This document shows positions 42,369-51,431 of a stretch of DNA of 64,000 bases, in pieces. Below the pieces are notes generated by a model. It worked only from the letters and a program-made list of their open reading frames with translations, ran no database searches and was not told the DNA's origin. This stretch comes from Pleodorina starrii (lineage: Eukaryota > Chlorophyta > Chlorophyceae > Chlamydomonadales > Volvocaceae): NCBI GenBank assembly GCA_030267565.1, contig BRXU01000063.1, positions 62,001-126,000 on the forward strand. The letters are read 5' to 3'. Position 1 is the stretch's first letter. Every line of letters begins with the position of its first letter. The position numbers and the translations under genes are program-made.

Positions 42369-43126
42369 GCACGGTCCTCGTCCTCTGCCTCGCCCTCTGC
42401 CTGTGCCTCGCCGGAGGCGCCGCGGCGCTGGTCGCGGGTCCGGGCCACCGCGTCCGGTCGGCCGCGCGGGCGGGCACCGGGGCGGTCGCCCCGGTGCAAT
42501 GGTGGGCCCGGTTCGGCCGGGACGCCGAGACGGAGGCCGCCGAGTGGATCGCGCTGCTGCGCCGGCTCGCGGCGCTGCTGGAGGCGGGCCGGTCCCCGGC
42601 GGCCGCGTTCGAGGGAGCGGGGCCCGGGGGCCGCGCCGCCCGCACGAGCACCGGACGGCACCTCGAGCTGCTGTGCACCTCCGTGGCGGCCGCCGCCCGC
42701 CTGGGGCTGAGCGTCTCGACCGCCCTGGCGGGGGTGCCGGCCCCGGAGCTGGGCCACCGCGCGCTGGAGCGGCGGGCCGTCGCCACCACCGCCGAGCTCT
42801 CCCTGTGCTGGGAGGTCTCCGAGCGCACCGGCGCGCCCCTCGCCGCCCTGCTCGGCGGCCTCGCCGACGCCCTCGAGGCGGAGCTCGACGCCGAGGCCGC
42901 ACGCGGCACCGCCCTGGCCGGCCCCCGCTCCACCGTCCGGATCCTGACCTGGCTCCCGGTGCTCGGCATCGGACTGGGCATGCTCATGGGCGTCGACCCG
43001 CTGCGCACGCTGCTCACCACCCCGTGGGGGCTGGCCGCCCTCGTGGCCGGCGCTGCGCTCACGGGCCTCGGCCGGGTGTGGACGCGCACCCTGATCAGCC
43101 GCGCCGAGGCGGTGGGTGCGCGATGA
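42365..43126 (+). CDS. tadB: TadB-like platform protein (second Tad locus)
   Basis: T2SSF-domain membrane protein of 253 aa, start GTG 42365 in a GTGA overlap. It has an N-terminal hydrophobic helix (about 2-22), the cytoplasmic domain (EWIALLRRLAALLEAGRSPAAAFEG...LCWEVSERTGAPLAALLGGLADALE) and two C-terminal helices (about 180-200 and 210-230). Shorter than the TadB of the first locus, as is usual for this neighbourhood. Confidence 0.83.
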   Translation: MSTVLVLCLALCLCLAGGAAALVAGPGHRVRSAARAGTGAVAPVQWWARFGRDAETEAAEWIALLRRLAALLEAGRSPAAAFEGAGPGGRAARTSTGRHLELLCTSVAAAARLGLSVSTALAGVPAPELGHRALERRAVATTAELSLCWEVSERTGAPLAALLGGLADALEAELDAEAARGTALAGPRSTVRILTWLPVLGIGLGMLMGVDPLRTLLTTPWGLAALVAGAALTGLGRVWTRTLISRAEAVGAR

Positions 43127-43689
43127 CCGCCCTCGCAGCGCCCGCCGCCGGGCTGCTCCTGGTGGCGGCCGTGGCGCTGGCGGCGCTCCCGTCCCGAGCC
43201 CGGCTGCCGGGAACGCCCCGTCCGGCCGCGGCCCGCCGCCGCCCGCCGGGACCGCACGTCTCCGCCGGCGTCCTCGTGGAGCTCACCGCCGCCATGCTGG
43301 ACGCCGGTCTGCCGCTCGCGGAGGCCGTGGCGGTGCTGGGCGGGTGCCGGACGGACGCCACCGGCGCCGCCCTCGAAGGCGTGGGCTCCCGGCTGCGGCT
43401 CGGGCTGCCCTGGCACACGGCGTGGACCTCGGCGGGCGAGCTGCCCACGCACCTGGCCGACTACCGCGAGGCGCTCACGTTCACCGCGACGTCCGGGGCG
43501 CCGTCGGCCCGGAGCCTGCGCTCGCAGGCCGCCCAGGTCCGGCGTGCCGCCTACCGGCGGGCCGAGCGCGCCGCGGAGTCGCTGTCCGTCCAGCTCGTGC
43601 TGCCCCTCGGCCTGTGCTCCCTGCCGGCCTTCGTCTGCTGGGGCGTCCTGCCGGTCGTGATGGGGCTCGTGCCCGAGGTGTTCGGATGA
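43123..43689 (+). CDS. tadC: TadC-like platform protein (second Tad locus)
   Basis: Second T2SSF-like membrane subunit, 188 aa, overlapping tadB (ATGA). An N-terminal helix (about 4-25), a helical domain starting GVLVELTAAMLDAGLPLAEAVAVLGG, and two C-terminal helices (VLPLGLCSLPAFVCWGVLPVV). It is short for a TadC (about 290 aa in the first locus), which is normal in the actinobacterial type. Confidence 0.78.
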   Translation: MTALAAPAAGLLLVAAVALAALPSRARLPGTPRPAAARRRPPGPHVSAGVLVELTAAMLDAGLPLAEAVAVLGGCRTDATGAALEGVGSRLRLGLPWHTAWTSAGELPTHLADYREALTFTATSGAPSARSLRSQAAQVRRAAYRRAERAAESLSVQLVLPLGLCSLPAFVCWGVLPVVMGLVPEVFG

Positions 43690-43834
43690 CCCGCCGCGCC
43701 CGGAGCCGCGGGCCCCCGGCCGCCGGGGCGTTCCCCGTCCGCCCCTGCGCCCTCGAGGACCGGCCCGGCGCCGCTGCGCTGCGCCGTCCGCCGTCCTCCG
43801 GCGGGCCCTGCCGCCCGTCCGGCACCGGCTCGGC

Positions 43835-43885
43835 GAGTGCTGCTCGCCCAGTGCTGCCCGGCCCGTGCTGCCCGGCCAGTGCCGG
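43835..43885 (+). repeat. Imperfect direct repeats before the pilin gene
   Basis: Three to four imperfect copies of a 14-15-base unit around GTGCTGCCCGGCC (for example 43849-43863 and 43863-43877) in the 251-base gap between tadC and the pilin gene. Confidence 0.5.
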
Positions 43886-43940
43886 CCGTCCGGCACCTGC
43901 TCACCCCGCACCAGTTCGCTCCGCACCGAAAGGAACCATC

Positions 43941-44240
43941 ATGTCCCAGCACCAGATCACCGCCTCCCGTCCCGCCCGGAAGCGCCGCAGCCCCTCCGGG
44001 CCCGGCCTGGAGGTCGCCGCCGGGGGCCGCCCGGTCGCACCGTCCGCCCGCCGGGCCACCGGCGCCCCGCCCCGCCCGCTCGTCCGGGCCGGGGACCCGG
44101 ACCTCGGTGCGACCACCGTGGAGTACGCCATGGTCGTGCTCGCCGCGGCGGCCTTCGGCGGGGTCATGGCCGCGGTCCTCTCCTCCGGCCAGGTGCGCGA
44201 GCTCCTGACCGCGATCATCGAGAAGGCGCTCGGCGTCTGA
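43941..44240 (+). CDS. DUF4244 Flp-type pilin (second Tad locus)
   Basis: Small pilin-like protein of 99 aa with a class III (type IV-like) signal: a long basic leader, then G56|ATTVEYAM with Glu61 at +5, followed by one hydrophobic helix (VVLAAAAFGGVMAAVL) and a short tail. This is the likely major structural subunit of the second machine, cut by a prepilin peptidase encoded elsewhere. The ATG at 43941 has AAAGGA before it; an in-frame ATG at 43686, overlapping tadC, would add 85 Pro/Arg-rich residues and is less likely. Confidence 0.85.
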   Translation: MSQHQITASRPARKRRSPSGPGLEVAAGGRPVAPSARRATGAPPRPLVRAGDPDLGATTVEYAMVVLAAAAFGGVMAAVLSSGQVRELLTAIIEKALGV

Positions 44241-44245
44241 GCGGC

Positions 44246-44298
44246 TGCTCCCGCGGGGTCCGTGGTGCCGTCCCCGGCGCCGCGGACCCCGCGGGAGC
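44246..44298 (+). terminator. Strong hairpin after the pilin gene, inside the operon
   Basis: A perfect 16-base-pair stem (44246-44261 with 44283-44298) and a 21-base loop starts six bases after the pilin stop. It may be a partial terminator or an mRNA-protecting hairpin that keeps pilin expression above that of the TadE-like genes. Confidence 0.65.
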
Positions 44299-44372
44299 GT
44301 CCTCCCCGTCCGTCCTGGCCGCCGGTCCCAGCAACCCGAGCCGCCGTGCGCCCTGCCCGTGAGGAGTCCACC

Positions 44373-44885
44373 ATGCCCGCCCACCGCCCCCGATGCTCAT
44401 CCCGTGGTCGGTCTCGTCCGCCGTCCCGACCCCGTTCCCGTGCTTCCCGGTGGCGTGTCGGTTCCCGCCTCCGTCCGTGGTCGCCGCGCGGCCCCAGGTC
44501 CCGGTCCGCGCCGCGGCCGGTGCCGCCGGACCGCGGCGCCGTCACCGCCGAGACGGCCGTGCTGCTGCCCGCCCTCGTGCTGCTCCTGGCCGTGCTCCTC
44601 GCGGCCGCCGCGGCCGGGATGACCCTGATCCGCTACGAGGAGGCCGCGCGGGCCTCGGCCCGGGCCGCCGCCCGCGGCGAGAGCGCCGCCGTGGTCCGCT
44701 CCACGGCGCTGCGCGTGGCCGGGGAGGACGCCGCGATCCGCCTGGGCGGGAACGCGGGGACGGCCACGGTCACCGTCACCGGCCCCGCCCCCGGCATCCT
44801 CGGGACCTGGGGCGGCTGGGAGCTGCGCGCGGACGCCTCCGCCGAGACGGAGGGGGCCGGAGCGGCCGATGGGCACGGTGGCTGA
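44373..44885 (+). CDS. TadE-like pseudopilin (second Tad locus)
   Basis: TadE-family protein of 170 aa; GAGGAG precedes the ATG at 44373. A long Arg/Ser/Pro-rich N-terminal leader is followed by the TadE signature DRGAVTAETAVLLPALVLLLAVLLAA (near 62-88; Glu in the pseudopilin helix) and an extracytoplasmic tail with TATVTVTGPAP. The leader is unusually long, so a later start is possible, though no better ribosome site is seen. It overlaps the next gene by 17 bases. Confidence 0.75.
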   Translation: MPAHRPRCSSRGRSRPPSRPRSRASRWRVGSRLRPWSPRGPRSRSAPRPVPPDRGAVTAETAVLLPALVLLLAVLLAAAAAGMTLIRYEEAARASARAAARGESAAVVRSTALRVAGEDAAIRLGGNAGTATVTVTGPAPGILGTWGGWELRADASAETEGAGAADGHGG

Positions 44886-45303
44886 GCCCGCGGTGCCGGG
44901 CATCCCGGGGCGGCCCGACCGCTGTCCGGACCGCGACGGCGACCGGGGGAGCGGCACCGTGCACGCGCTGACGCTCACCCTGGTGCTCGGCGTGCTGCTG
45001 GTGGCCGTGCTGCTGCTGGCCCAGGCGGGGATCGCGACCCACCGTGCCGGCAAGGCCGCCGACCTCGCGGCGCTCGCCGCCGCCGACACCGCCCGGGGCC
45101 TCGTGGCCGGCGACCCGTGCGGCGCCGCCGAGCGCGTGGCCCGGGACAACGGGGCACGGCTCGAGCGGTGCGCGCTCGTGGAGCCGGAGCGGGTCGTCGT
45201 GGACGTGCGCACCGCCGTGGCCCTGGACGGGCCGCTCGCCCGCTTCGGGGCCGCCCGCGGCGTGTCCCGGGCCGGGCCCCCGGAGGCCGCCCGTGCGCCG
45301 TGA
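44869..45303 (+). CDS. Rv3654c-like TadE/TadG-like protein (second Tad locus)
   Basis: Membrane protein of 144 aa with DRGSGTVHALTLTLVLGVLLVAVLLLAQ (pseudopilin-like helix near 26-53) followed by HRAGKAADLAALAAAD, the TadG-like motif. One Cys pair (Cys84, Cys100) lies in the outer part. It starts inside the TadE-like gene. Its stop lies four bases from the stop of the helicase gene on the other strand, the order known for Rv3654c and Rv3649 in mycobacteria. Confidence 0.8.
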   Translation: MGTVAEPAVPGIPGRPDRCPDRDGDRGSGTVHALTLTLVLGVLLVAVLLLAQAGIATHRAGKAADLAALAAADTARGLVAGDPCGAAERVARDNGARLERCALVEPERVVVDVRTAVALDGPLARFGAARGVSRAGPPEAARAP

Positions 45304-45307
45304 GGAC

Positions 45308-47650
45308 TCAGGCGCGGGGGGCGTCGTGCAGCACCGCGTCGATCAGCCGCACGGCGCCGGCCTTGTCCAGCGGGTTGTTGCGGTTGCCGCACTTCGGCGA
45401 CTGCACGCAGGACGGGCACCCATGCTCGCACTCGCACGAGGAGATCGCCTCCCGGGTGGCGCCCAGCCACGCGACGGCCGTGGCGTAGCCGCGCTCCGCG
45501 AACCCCGCCCCGCCCGGGTGGCCGTCGTAGACGAACACCGTGGGCAGCTCCGTGTCGGCGTGCAGCGCGGTCGAGAGCCCGCCCACGTCCCAGCGGTCGC
45601 ACGAGGCCACGAGCGGCAGCAGGCCGATCGCGGCGTGCTCGGCCGCGTGCAGCGCCCCGGGGACGTCGGGCTCCTCGATCCCCGCGCCGGTCAGCACGGG
45701 GCCCGGCACGGTGAACCACACTGACTTCGTGAACAGGTCGCGGGCCGCGAGGTCCAGGGGCTCCTCGCCCAGCACCTCGTTGGAGATCACGGCCTTGCGC
45801 TGGAACGAGACCACCTTCGTGGTGACCTGCACCTGGCCGAAGTGGACGGTCACCGGCCCCCAGCGCTCCGAGCGCTCCTCGGCGACCACGCTCACCTGCG
45901 TGATGTCCCGCGCGGTGGTGTAGAAGTCGGGGTTCGCCCGCGTCACGGCGGCCACCGAGCCCGCCTCGTCGAGCTCGTCCACGATGTAGGTCCGGCCCTG
46001 GTGCACGTACACGGCCCCCGGGTGGGCCTGGTAGTGGGACTGGGGGGAGTCCATCGTGCCGAGCACCGCGCCGGTGTCCGTCTCGATGATCCGGATCGGC
46101 CCGCCGCCGTCCGAGCGCAGCGACACCATCCCGGCCGCGGACTGGGGGTGCGTCCAGAACCAGCCGTTCGGCCGGCGGCGCAGGTGCCCGCTGGCCACGA
46201 GCGAGCCGAGCACCTCCGGCGCGGTGGGCCCGAAGCTGTCGATCTCCTCCGCGCGCAGCGGCTGCTCGGCCGCGGCCGCGCACAGGTGCGGGGCCAGCAC
46301 GTAGGGGTTGGAGGGGTCGAACACCGTGGCCTCGATGTCGACGTCGAAGATCGCCTCCGGATGGTTCACGAGGTACGTGTCGAGGGGGTCGTCGCCCGCC
46401 ACGAAGGCGGCCAGGGCCTCCTGCCCGGCCCGGCCCGCCCGGCCGATCTGCTGGAAGAAGGACGCCCGGGTGCCGGGCCATCCGGCCACGACCACGGCGT
46501 CCAGCCCGGCCACGTCGATGCCGAGCTCGAGCGCGGACGTGCTCGCGATCCCGAGCAGCCGCCCGTCCCGCAGCGCCTCCTCGAGCTCCCGGCGCTCCTC
46601 GGGGAGGAACCCGGAGCGGTAGGCCGCCACCCGGTGGGCCAGCGAGGGGTCGACCTCCTCCAGCTGCCGGTGGGCGATCTGGGCGATCGTCTCCGCGCCG
46701 CGGCGGGACTTGATGAACGCGATGGTGCGGACCTGGCGGAGCACCAGGTCGGTGAGCATGTCGGCGGTCTCGGCCAGGGCGGTGCGGCGCACCGGGGCGT
46801 CGTTCTCGCCGCCGCCGTCGGTCTGCTCCGGCTCCCAGAGCACCACGGTGACCGGTCCGTGCGGGGAGAAGTCCGTGGTCACCGGCGTCACCTCGGCCTC
46901 GGGGACGCCGACGAGGCGGGCGAAGGAGGCGTGCGGCTCGAAGGAGGTCGCGGACGCCCCGATGAAGACGGGGTCCGCGCCGTAGAGACGGCAGATCCGG
47001 CGCAGCCGCCGCATGAGGTTGGCCACGTGCGAGCCGAAGACACCCCGGTAGGAGTGGGCCTCGTCCACCACGACGTACTTCAGGCGGCGGAAGAACCGGG
47101 ACCAGCGCGCGTGGTTGGGCAGCACCCCGTAGTGCAGCATGTCCGGGTTGCACAGCACCACGTCGGCGTGGTCCCGGACCCACCGGCGCTCCGCGGGGTC
47201 GGTGTCGCCGTCGTAGGTCGCGGCGCGCAGGGTCGGCAGGCCGAGGGCGTCCAGGCCCTTGAGCTGGTCGGCGGCCAGGGCCTTGGTGGGGGACAGGTAG
47301 AGGGCCGTGGCCTCGTCCGGGTGGTGGATCATGCCCGGGTTCGCCAGCGCCGCGAGCCGGCCGCGGTGCACGGCGTCGGCCACGGGCGCCTGGTAGGCGA
47401 GGGACTTCCCGGACGCGGTCCCTGTGGCGACCACCACGTGCCGGGGGGCCAGCACCGCCTGGACCTGGTGCAGGTACGGCGCGTGCACGCCGAGCCGTTC
47501 CCAGGCCGCGACCACGTCCGGGTGCAGGTGCTCGGGCCACGGGACCGTCACGGCGTCCCGGTCGGGGATCTCCCGGACGTGCCGCACCTGCTCCGGCGCG
47601 TCGCCGCGGCCGAGCAGGGGGATCAGGGAGACGTGGTCGGAGGACGGCAC
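45308..47650 (-). CDS. DECH-box helicase of the Tad neighbourhood (Rv3649-like)
   Basis: Superfamily 2 helicase of 780 aa from the family found next to actinobacterial tad genes, role in DNA or RNA metabolism unproven. Motifs: I ATGTASGKSLAY, Ia SPTKALAADQ, II VVVDEAHSY (DEAH), III GASATSFEP, IV-VI including TSALELGIDVAGLDAVV and QQIGRAGRAGQ. The C-terminus has a DUF1998-type four-Cys metal motif C-x-C-x3-C-x2-C (CECEHGCPSC) plus QSPKCGNRNNPLDK. The proposed GTG 47650 gives the normal N-terminus; the upstream frame is poorly supported. Confidence 0.88.
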   Translation of the reverse strand: MPSSDHVSLIPLLGRGDAPEQVRHVREIPDRDAVTVPWPEHLHPDVVAAWERLGVHAPYLHQVQAVLAPRHVVVATGTASGKSLAYQAPVADAVHRGRLAALANPGMIHHPDEATALYLSPTKALAADQLKGLDALGLPTLRAATYDGDTDPAERRWVRDHADVVLCNPDMLHYGVLPNHARWSRFFRRLKYVVVDEAHSYRGVFGSHVANLMRRLRRICRLYGADPVFIGASATSFEPHASFARLVGVPEAEVTPVTTDFSPHGPVTVVLWEPEQTDGGGENDAPVRRTALAETADMLTDLVLRQVRTIAFIKSRRGAETIAQIAHRQLEEVDPSLAHRVAAYRSGFLPEERRELEEALRDGRLLGIASTSALELGIDVAGLDAVVVAGWPGTRASFFQQIGRAGRAGQEALAAFVAGDDPLDTYLVNHPEAIFDVDIEATVFDPSNPYVLAPHLCAAAAEQPLRAEEIDSFGPTAPEVLGSLVASGHLRRRPNGWFWTHPQSAAGMVSLRSDGGGPIRIIETDTGAVLGTMDSPQSHYQAHPGAVYVHQGRTYIVDELDEAGSVAAVTRANPDFYTTARDITQVSVVAEERSERWGPVTVHFGQVQVTTKVVSFQRKAVISNEVLGEEPLDLAARDLFTKSVWFTVPGPVLTGAGIEEPDVPGALHAAEHAAIGLLPLVASCDRWDVGGLSTALHADTELPTVFVYDGHPGGAGFAERGYATAVAWLGATREAISSCECEHGCPSCVQSPKCGNRNNPLDKAGAVRLIDAVLHDAPRA

Positions 47651-47668
47651 CGGTTCATTGTGCCACCG

Positions 47669-47697
47669 CCGCCCCGGCGGCCCCACCGGCGGGGCGG
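47669..47697 (-). terminator. Possible hairpin between the glucosidase and helicase genes
   Basis: Inverted repeat CCGCCCCG (47669-47676) with CGGGGCGG (47690-47697), downstream of the glucosidase gene and just before the helicase start. Confidence 0.35.
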
Positions 47698-47791
47698 CCG
47701 CCGGGAGCCGCCAGGGCATCGGCGCTCGGTGCTGTCCCGGCGGCTCCGTGCGGCGCCGCGGCGCGGTGGCGCCCTGCCGCTGCGGCGCGTC

Positions 47792-49591
47792 TCAGCCCTG
47801 CGTGTCCGTGCCCCGGGTCCGCCGGTGCACGCGGGCCTCCCACGGCCGCAGCAGCCCCTCGTCGCCTGGGACCACGCCGTCGGGGCGGTTGCCGATCAGC
47901 AGCTCGGCGCCGGCCCAGCCCTCGGGCAGGTCGGTGCGGACCTCCTCGCCCGAGACGTTGGCGAGCACCAGCAGCTCGACGTCCCCGAGCCGCCGGGTGA
48001 AGGCGTAGAGCTGCTCGTGGTGGGGGGCCAGCATGGTGAAGTCGCCCAGGGCGACCACGGGCTCGGTGTGCCGCAGCTCGATGAGACGCCGGTAGTGGTG
48101 GAACACCGAGTGCGGCTCGGCCCGGGCGGCCTCGGCGTTGACCTCGTCGTGGTTCGGGTTGACCGCGATCCACGGGGTGCCGGTGGTGAACCCGGCGTTC
48201 GCGCCCGCGGTCCACTGGACCGGGGTGCGGGCGTTGTCCCGGCTCGACCAGCGCAGTCCGCGCAGCACCCCGGCGGGGTCCGCGCCGGCGGCCACGGCGT
48301 GGCGGTAGTGGTTGACCGACTCGATGTCGCGGAAGTCCTCGATCGTCTCGAACGGTGCGTTGGTCATGCCCAGCTCCTCGCCCTGGTACACGTAGGGCGT
48401 GCCGCGGTGCAGGTGCAGCAGGGTGGCCAGGCAGGTCGCGGAGGCCACCCGGTGCTCGGGGCTGTCGTCGCCGAAGCGGGAGACCGCGCGGGGCTGGTCG
48501 TGGTTGTTCCAGTACAGGGAGTTCCAGCCGACCTCCTCCAGGCCCTCCTGCCAGCGGCCCAGCGAGGCCTTCAGGTCCGTCAGGCGCAGCGGCTCGGGGT
48601 CGAACTTCCCGCCGGGGCCGTGGTCGAGGCCCACGTGCTCGAACTGGAAGACCATGTCCACCTCGGCGCGGGCCGGAGCGGTGAAGAGCTGGGCCTGCTC
48701 CACGGTGACGCCGGGCATCTCGCCCACCGTGATGAGCTCGGCGTCCCGGCCGGCGAAGACCTCGCGGTGCATCTCCTGGAGGAACTCGTGGATCCGGGGA
48801 CCGCAGAGGAAGGACGCCGACCCGTCGCCCCAGGGCGTCCCGTCCACCGGGGGGCCGTCGTGCAGGTGGCCGTCCTCGGCGACGTCCTTGCTGATCATGT
48901 TGATGACGTCCATGCGGAAGCCGTCCACGCCGCGGTCCAGCCACCAGCGCATCATGGCGTGGACGGCCTGCCGCACCTCGGGGTTCTCCCAGTTGAGGTC
49001 CGGCTGCTTCCGCGAGAACAGGTGCAGGTAGTACTCGCCCGAGGCCTCGTCGTACTCCCAGGTCGAGCCCGAGAAGGCGCTCTGCCAGTTCGTCGGCTCC
49101 GCGCCCGGGGCGCCGGGCTCCATGCCCCGGCGCGGGGCGCGCCACCAGTACCAGTCCCGCATGGGGGAGTCCGGGGAGGACCGGGACTCGACGAACCACG
49201 GGTGCTCGTCGGAGGTGTGGTTCACCACGAGGTCCATCACCAGCTTCATGCCGCGGGCGTGCACCGCCCCGAGCAGCTCGTCGAACTGCTCGAGGGTGCC
49301 GAAGACCGGGTCGATGTCCTGGTAGTCGCTGATGTCGTAGCCGTTGTCGTCCTGCGGGGACGAGTAGATCGGGGACAGCCAGACGACGTCCACGCCCAGG
49401 TCCTGCAGGTGGTCGAGGTGGGCGATGATGCCGCCGAGGTCGCCGATCCCGTCCCCGTCGGAGTCCGCGAAGGAGCGGGGGTAGATCTGGTAGACGACCG
49501 CGTCGGTCCACCACGCGGGGGTGTCCCCGGCGCCGCTGCCGGTGCCGGGCCGCTGGGCGGTGATGTCCTGCTGCTGGGTGCGGGTGCTCAT
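47792..49591 (-). CDS. GH13 alpha-glucosidase (oligo-1,6-glucosidase type)
   Basis: Cytoplasmic exo-acting alpha-glucosidase of 599 aa that would release glucose from imported malto- or isomalto-oligosaccharides. Nucleophile Asp228 in DGFRMDVINM, acid/base Glu291 in TVGEMPG and Asp365 in NNHDQPR; MDLVVNHTSDEHPWF and QPDLNWENPEVR are typical of the GH13 oligo-1,6-glucosidase/alpha-glucosidase group. The residues after the nucleophile (VINM) do not decide alpha-1,4 against alpha-1,6 preference for me. It overlaps the permease gene upstream by four bases (ATGA) and ends the operon. Confidence 0.88.
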   Translation of the reverse strand: MSTRTQQQDITAQRPGTGSGAGDTPAWWTDAVVYQIYPRSFADSDGDGIGDLGGIIAHLDHLQDLGVDVVWLSPIYSSPQDDNGYDISDYQDIDPVFGTLEQFDELLGAVHARGMKLVMDLVVNHTSDEHPWFVESRSSPDSPMRDWYWWRAPRRGMEPGAPGAEPTNWQSAFSGSTWEYDEASGEYYLHLFSRKQPDLNWENPEVRQAVHAMMRWWLDRGVDGFRMDVINMISKDVAEDGHLHDGPPVDGTPWGDGSASFLCGPRIHEFLQEMHREVFAGRDAELITVGEMPGVTVEQAQLFTAPARAEVDMVFQFEHVGLDHGPGGKFDPEPLRLTDLKASLGRWQEGLEEVGWNSLYWNNHDQPRAVSRFGDDSPEHRVASATCLATLLHLHRGTPYVYQGEELGMTNAPFETIEDFRDIESVNHYRHAVAAGADPAGVLRGLRWSSRDNARTPVQWTAGANAGFTTGTPWIAVNPNHDEVNAEAARAEPHSVFHHYRRLIELRHTEPVVALGDFTMLAPHHEQLYAFTRRLGDVELLVLANVSGEEVRTDLPEGWAGAELLIGNRPDGVVPGDEGLLRPWEARVHRRTRGTDTQG

Positions 49592-50496
49592 TTGACTGCT
49601 CCTCGGGTGACGCCGGAGATGACCCACCGCTGGGCGAAGACGTAGACCACGAGCAGCGGTGCCATCGCCATCAGGTAGGACGCGAACGCGACGGTGTAGT
49701 TGGTCTGGAACTGGGACTGGAAGACGTACTGGACGAGCGGCAGGGTCGCCTGCTGCGGGTCGGAGACGATGATGAGGGGGAGCAGGAAGTCGTTCCACGC
49801 CCACAGGCAGGTCAGGATGCCGACCGTGGCGTTCATGGGCGTGAGCAGCGGGAAGACGACCCGCCAGAAGACTCCCCACGTGCCTGCACCGTCCATCCTG
49901 GCCGCCTCCTCGAGCTCGACGGGGATGGAGCGGATGTAGGCGGTGAAGATGAAGATGTTGAAGGACAGGCCGTAGACCACGTAGAGCAGGACCAGGCCGG
50001 CGGGGTTGTCGAGGCCGAGCGCGGCGGTCTGCTTCGCCACGGGCAGCATGAGGATCGGGAAGGGCACGAACAACGCGGAGATGAAGTAGAAGAACAGGCC
50101 CTTGAAGAAGCGCCGGTGCATGTTGCGGGCGATCGCGTACGCCACCATCGAGTTCGTCAGGAGCGTGAGCACCACCGCGGAGACGGTGATCAGGGCGCTG
50201 TTGAGCGCGGCCCGCGGGAAGTCCGTCAGCGTCCACGCGTCGGCGAAGTTCGCCCACCGCACCTCCGTGGGGAGGGCGAAGCCGCTGCCGCCGAGCTGGT
50301 CGGGGGTCTTCAGGGCGGTGATCACCGTGAAGTACAGCGGCACGAAGACGGTCAGGGCCAGGACGACCAGCAGTGCGGTCAGCCACCAGTTCACCCGGCC
50401 TCCCTCGGGCCGCCGGCGGCCGGACCGCCGGGACCGGGCCGGGAGGGTGGTTGCGGCGGTGCCGCTGGGCGGGGCGGAGACGTTGGTGGAGGACAT
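49588..50496 (-). CDS. ABC sugar importer permease, MalG type
   Basis: Inner-membrane permease of 302 aa with six helices, MalG/carbohydrate type (CUT1 family). N-terminal cytoplasmic tail of about 35 residues; the EAA loop that contacts the ATPase is LEEAARMDGAGTWGVFWRVVFPLL. The start overlaps the previous permease stop by one base and its own stop overlaps the glucosidase start, so the genes are coupled. No ATPase gene is present in the operon. Confidence 0.9.
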   Translation of the reverse strand: MSSTNVSAPPSGTAATTLPARSRRSGRRRPEGGRVNWWLTALLVVLALTVFVPLYFTVITALKTPDQLGGSGFALPTEVRWANFADAWTLTDFPRAALNSALITVSAVVLTLLTNSMVAYAIARNMHRRFFKGLFFYFISALFVPFPILMLPVAKQTAALGLDNPAGLVLLYVVYGLSFNIFIFTAYIRSIPVELEEAARMDGAGTWGVFWRVVFPLLTPMNATVGILTCLWAWNDFLLPLIIVSDPQQATLPLVQYVFQSQFQTNYTVAFASYLMAMAPLLVVYVFAQRWVISGVTRGAVK

Positions 50497-51431
50497 CAGG
50501 CGGACACCTCTTCGCGCTGGAGGACTCGGAGCTGGACGACGGCGAAGACCACCAGCACGATCATGAACACGACCGCGTTGGCGATCTGGTAGCCGTACTC
50601 GCCGCCCTGGAACCCGCCCCGGTAGATGAGGACGGAGACGGACTCGGTCGCCGTTCCCGGCCCGCCGTTGGTCATGGCGATGATGTGGTCGAAGACCTGC
50701 AGGAAGTTCTTGAGCGAGAGCACCATGTTGAGCGTGAAGAACGCCCCGATCATGGGGAACGTGATGGACCAGAACCGCCGCCACGGCCCGGCGCCGTCGA
50801 TGGCGGCGGCCTCGTAGAGCTCGGCCGGGATGGTCTGCAGCCCGGCGATGTAGATGATGATGTTGAACGCGACGGCCTGCCACACGGCGAGCACCACGAT
50901 GCCGACCCAGGCCAGCTCGGGGTCGGCCAGGATCGACGTCGACAGCCGGTCGATCCCCAGGGCCGCCCCGATACTCGGCAGGGAGTTGGTGAGCAGGTAA
51001 TTGAACACGTAGCCGATCACCAGGACGGCCAGGATGTTGGGCACGAAGTAGATCCCGCGCAGGGTGTTCTTGAACTTGATCCGCCCCGTCAGGCCCACGG
51101 CCAGCGCCAGGGCGATGACGTTGACGAGCACGGTCGCCACGAGCGCGAACCGGAAGGTGAACAGGTACGCGGAGCGGACCCGCTCGTCGGTGAACAGCGC
51201 CGTGTAGTTGGACAGGCCCACGAAGTCCCACTCGCCGTAGCCCGGGGAGTCCGTGAAGCTGTAGAAGACCCCCTGTAGCACGGGGAGGGTGTGGAAGAGG
51301 AGGAAGAGCACGAGGGCGGGCAGCACCATCCAGTAGAAGGCGCGGCCGGGTCCCTTCCGGCGCCGGGCGGGCGCGGCGGCGGACGTGCCCGTGGACGGTG
51401 CGCCCTGCGCGCGGGCGGGTGCCGTGGTCAT
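50496..51431 (-). CDS. ABC sugar importer permease, MalF type
   Basis: Six-helix permease of 311 aa, MalF-like without the large periplasmic domain, as usual in Gram-positives. EAA loop YEAAAIDGAGPWRRFWSITFPM. The N-terminal 25 residues are a basic cytoplasmic tail. It overlaps the binding protein gene by four bases (ATGA) at 51428-51431. Confidence 0.9.
   Translation of the reverse strand: MTTAPARAQGAPSTGTSAAAPARRRKGPGRAFYWMVLPALVLFLLFHTLPVLQGVFYSFTDSPGYGEWDFVGLSNYTALFTDERVRSAYLFTFRFALVATVLVNVIALALAVGLTGRIKFKNTLRGIYFVPNILAVLVIGYVFNYLLTNSLPSIGAALGIDRLSTSILADPELAWVGIVVLAVWQAVAFNIIIYIAGLQTIPAELYEAAAIDGAGPWRRFWSITFPMIGAFFTLNMVLSLKNFLQVFDHIIAMTNGGPGTATESVSVLIYRGGFQGGEYGYQIANAVVFMIVLVVFAVVQLRVLQREEVSA

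Noticed and set aside
43835..43885. Direct repeats as a CRISPR array
   Set aside because: Units are only 14-15 bases, imperfect and contiguous, without spacers, and no cas genes are present.
43686..43940. Longer pilin gene starting in an ATGA overlap with tadC
   Set aside because: It would add 85 Pro/Arg/Ala-rich residues before the class III signal; the ATG at 43941 has a good ribosome site and gives a normal length. Not fully excluded.
45842..49645. Plus-strand frame of 1267 codons over the helicase and glucosidase genes
   Set aside because: Antisense to two genes with complete motif sets; composition typical of a shadow.
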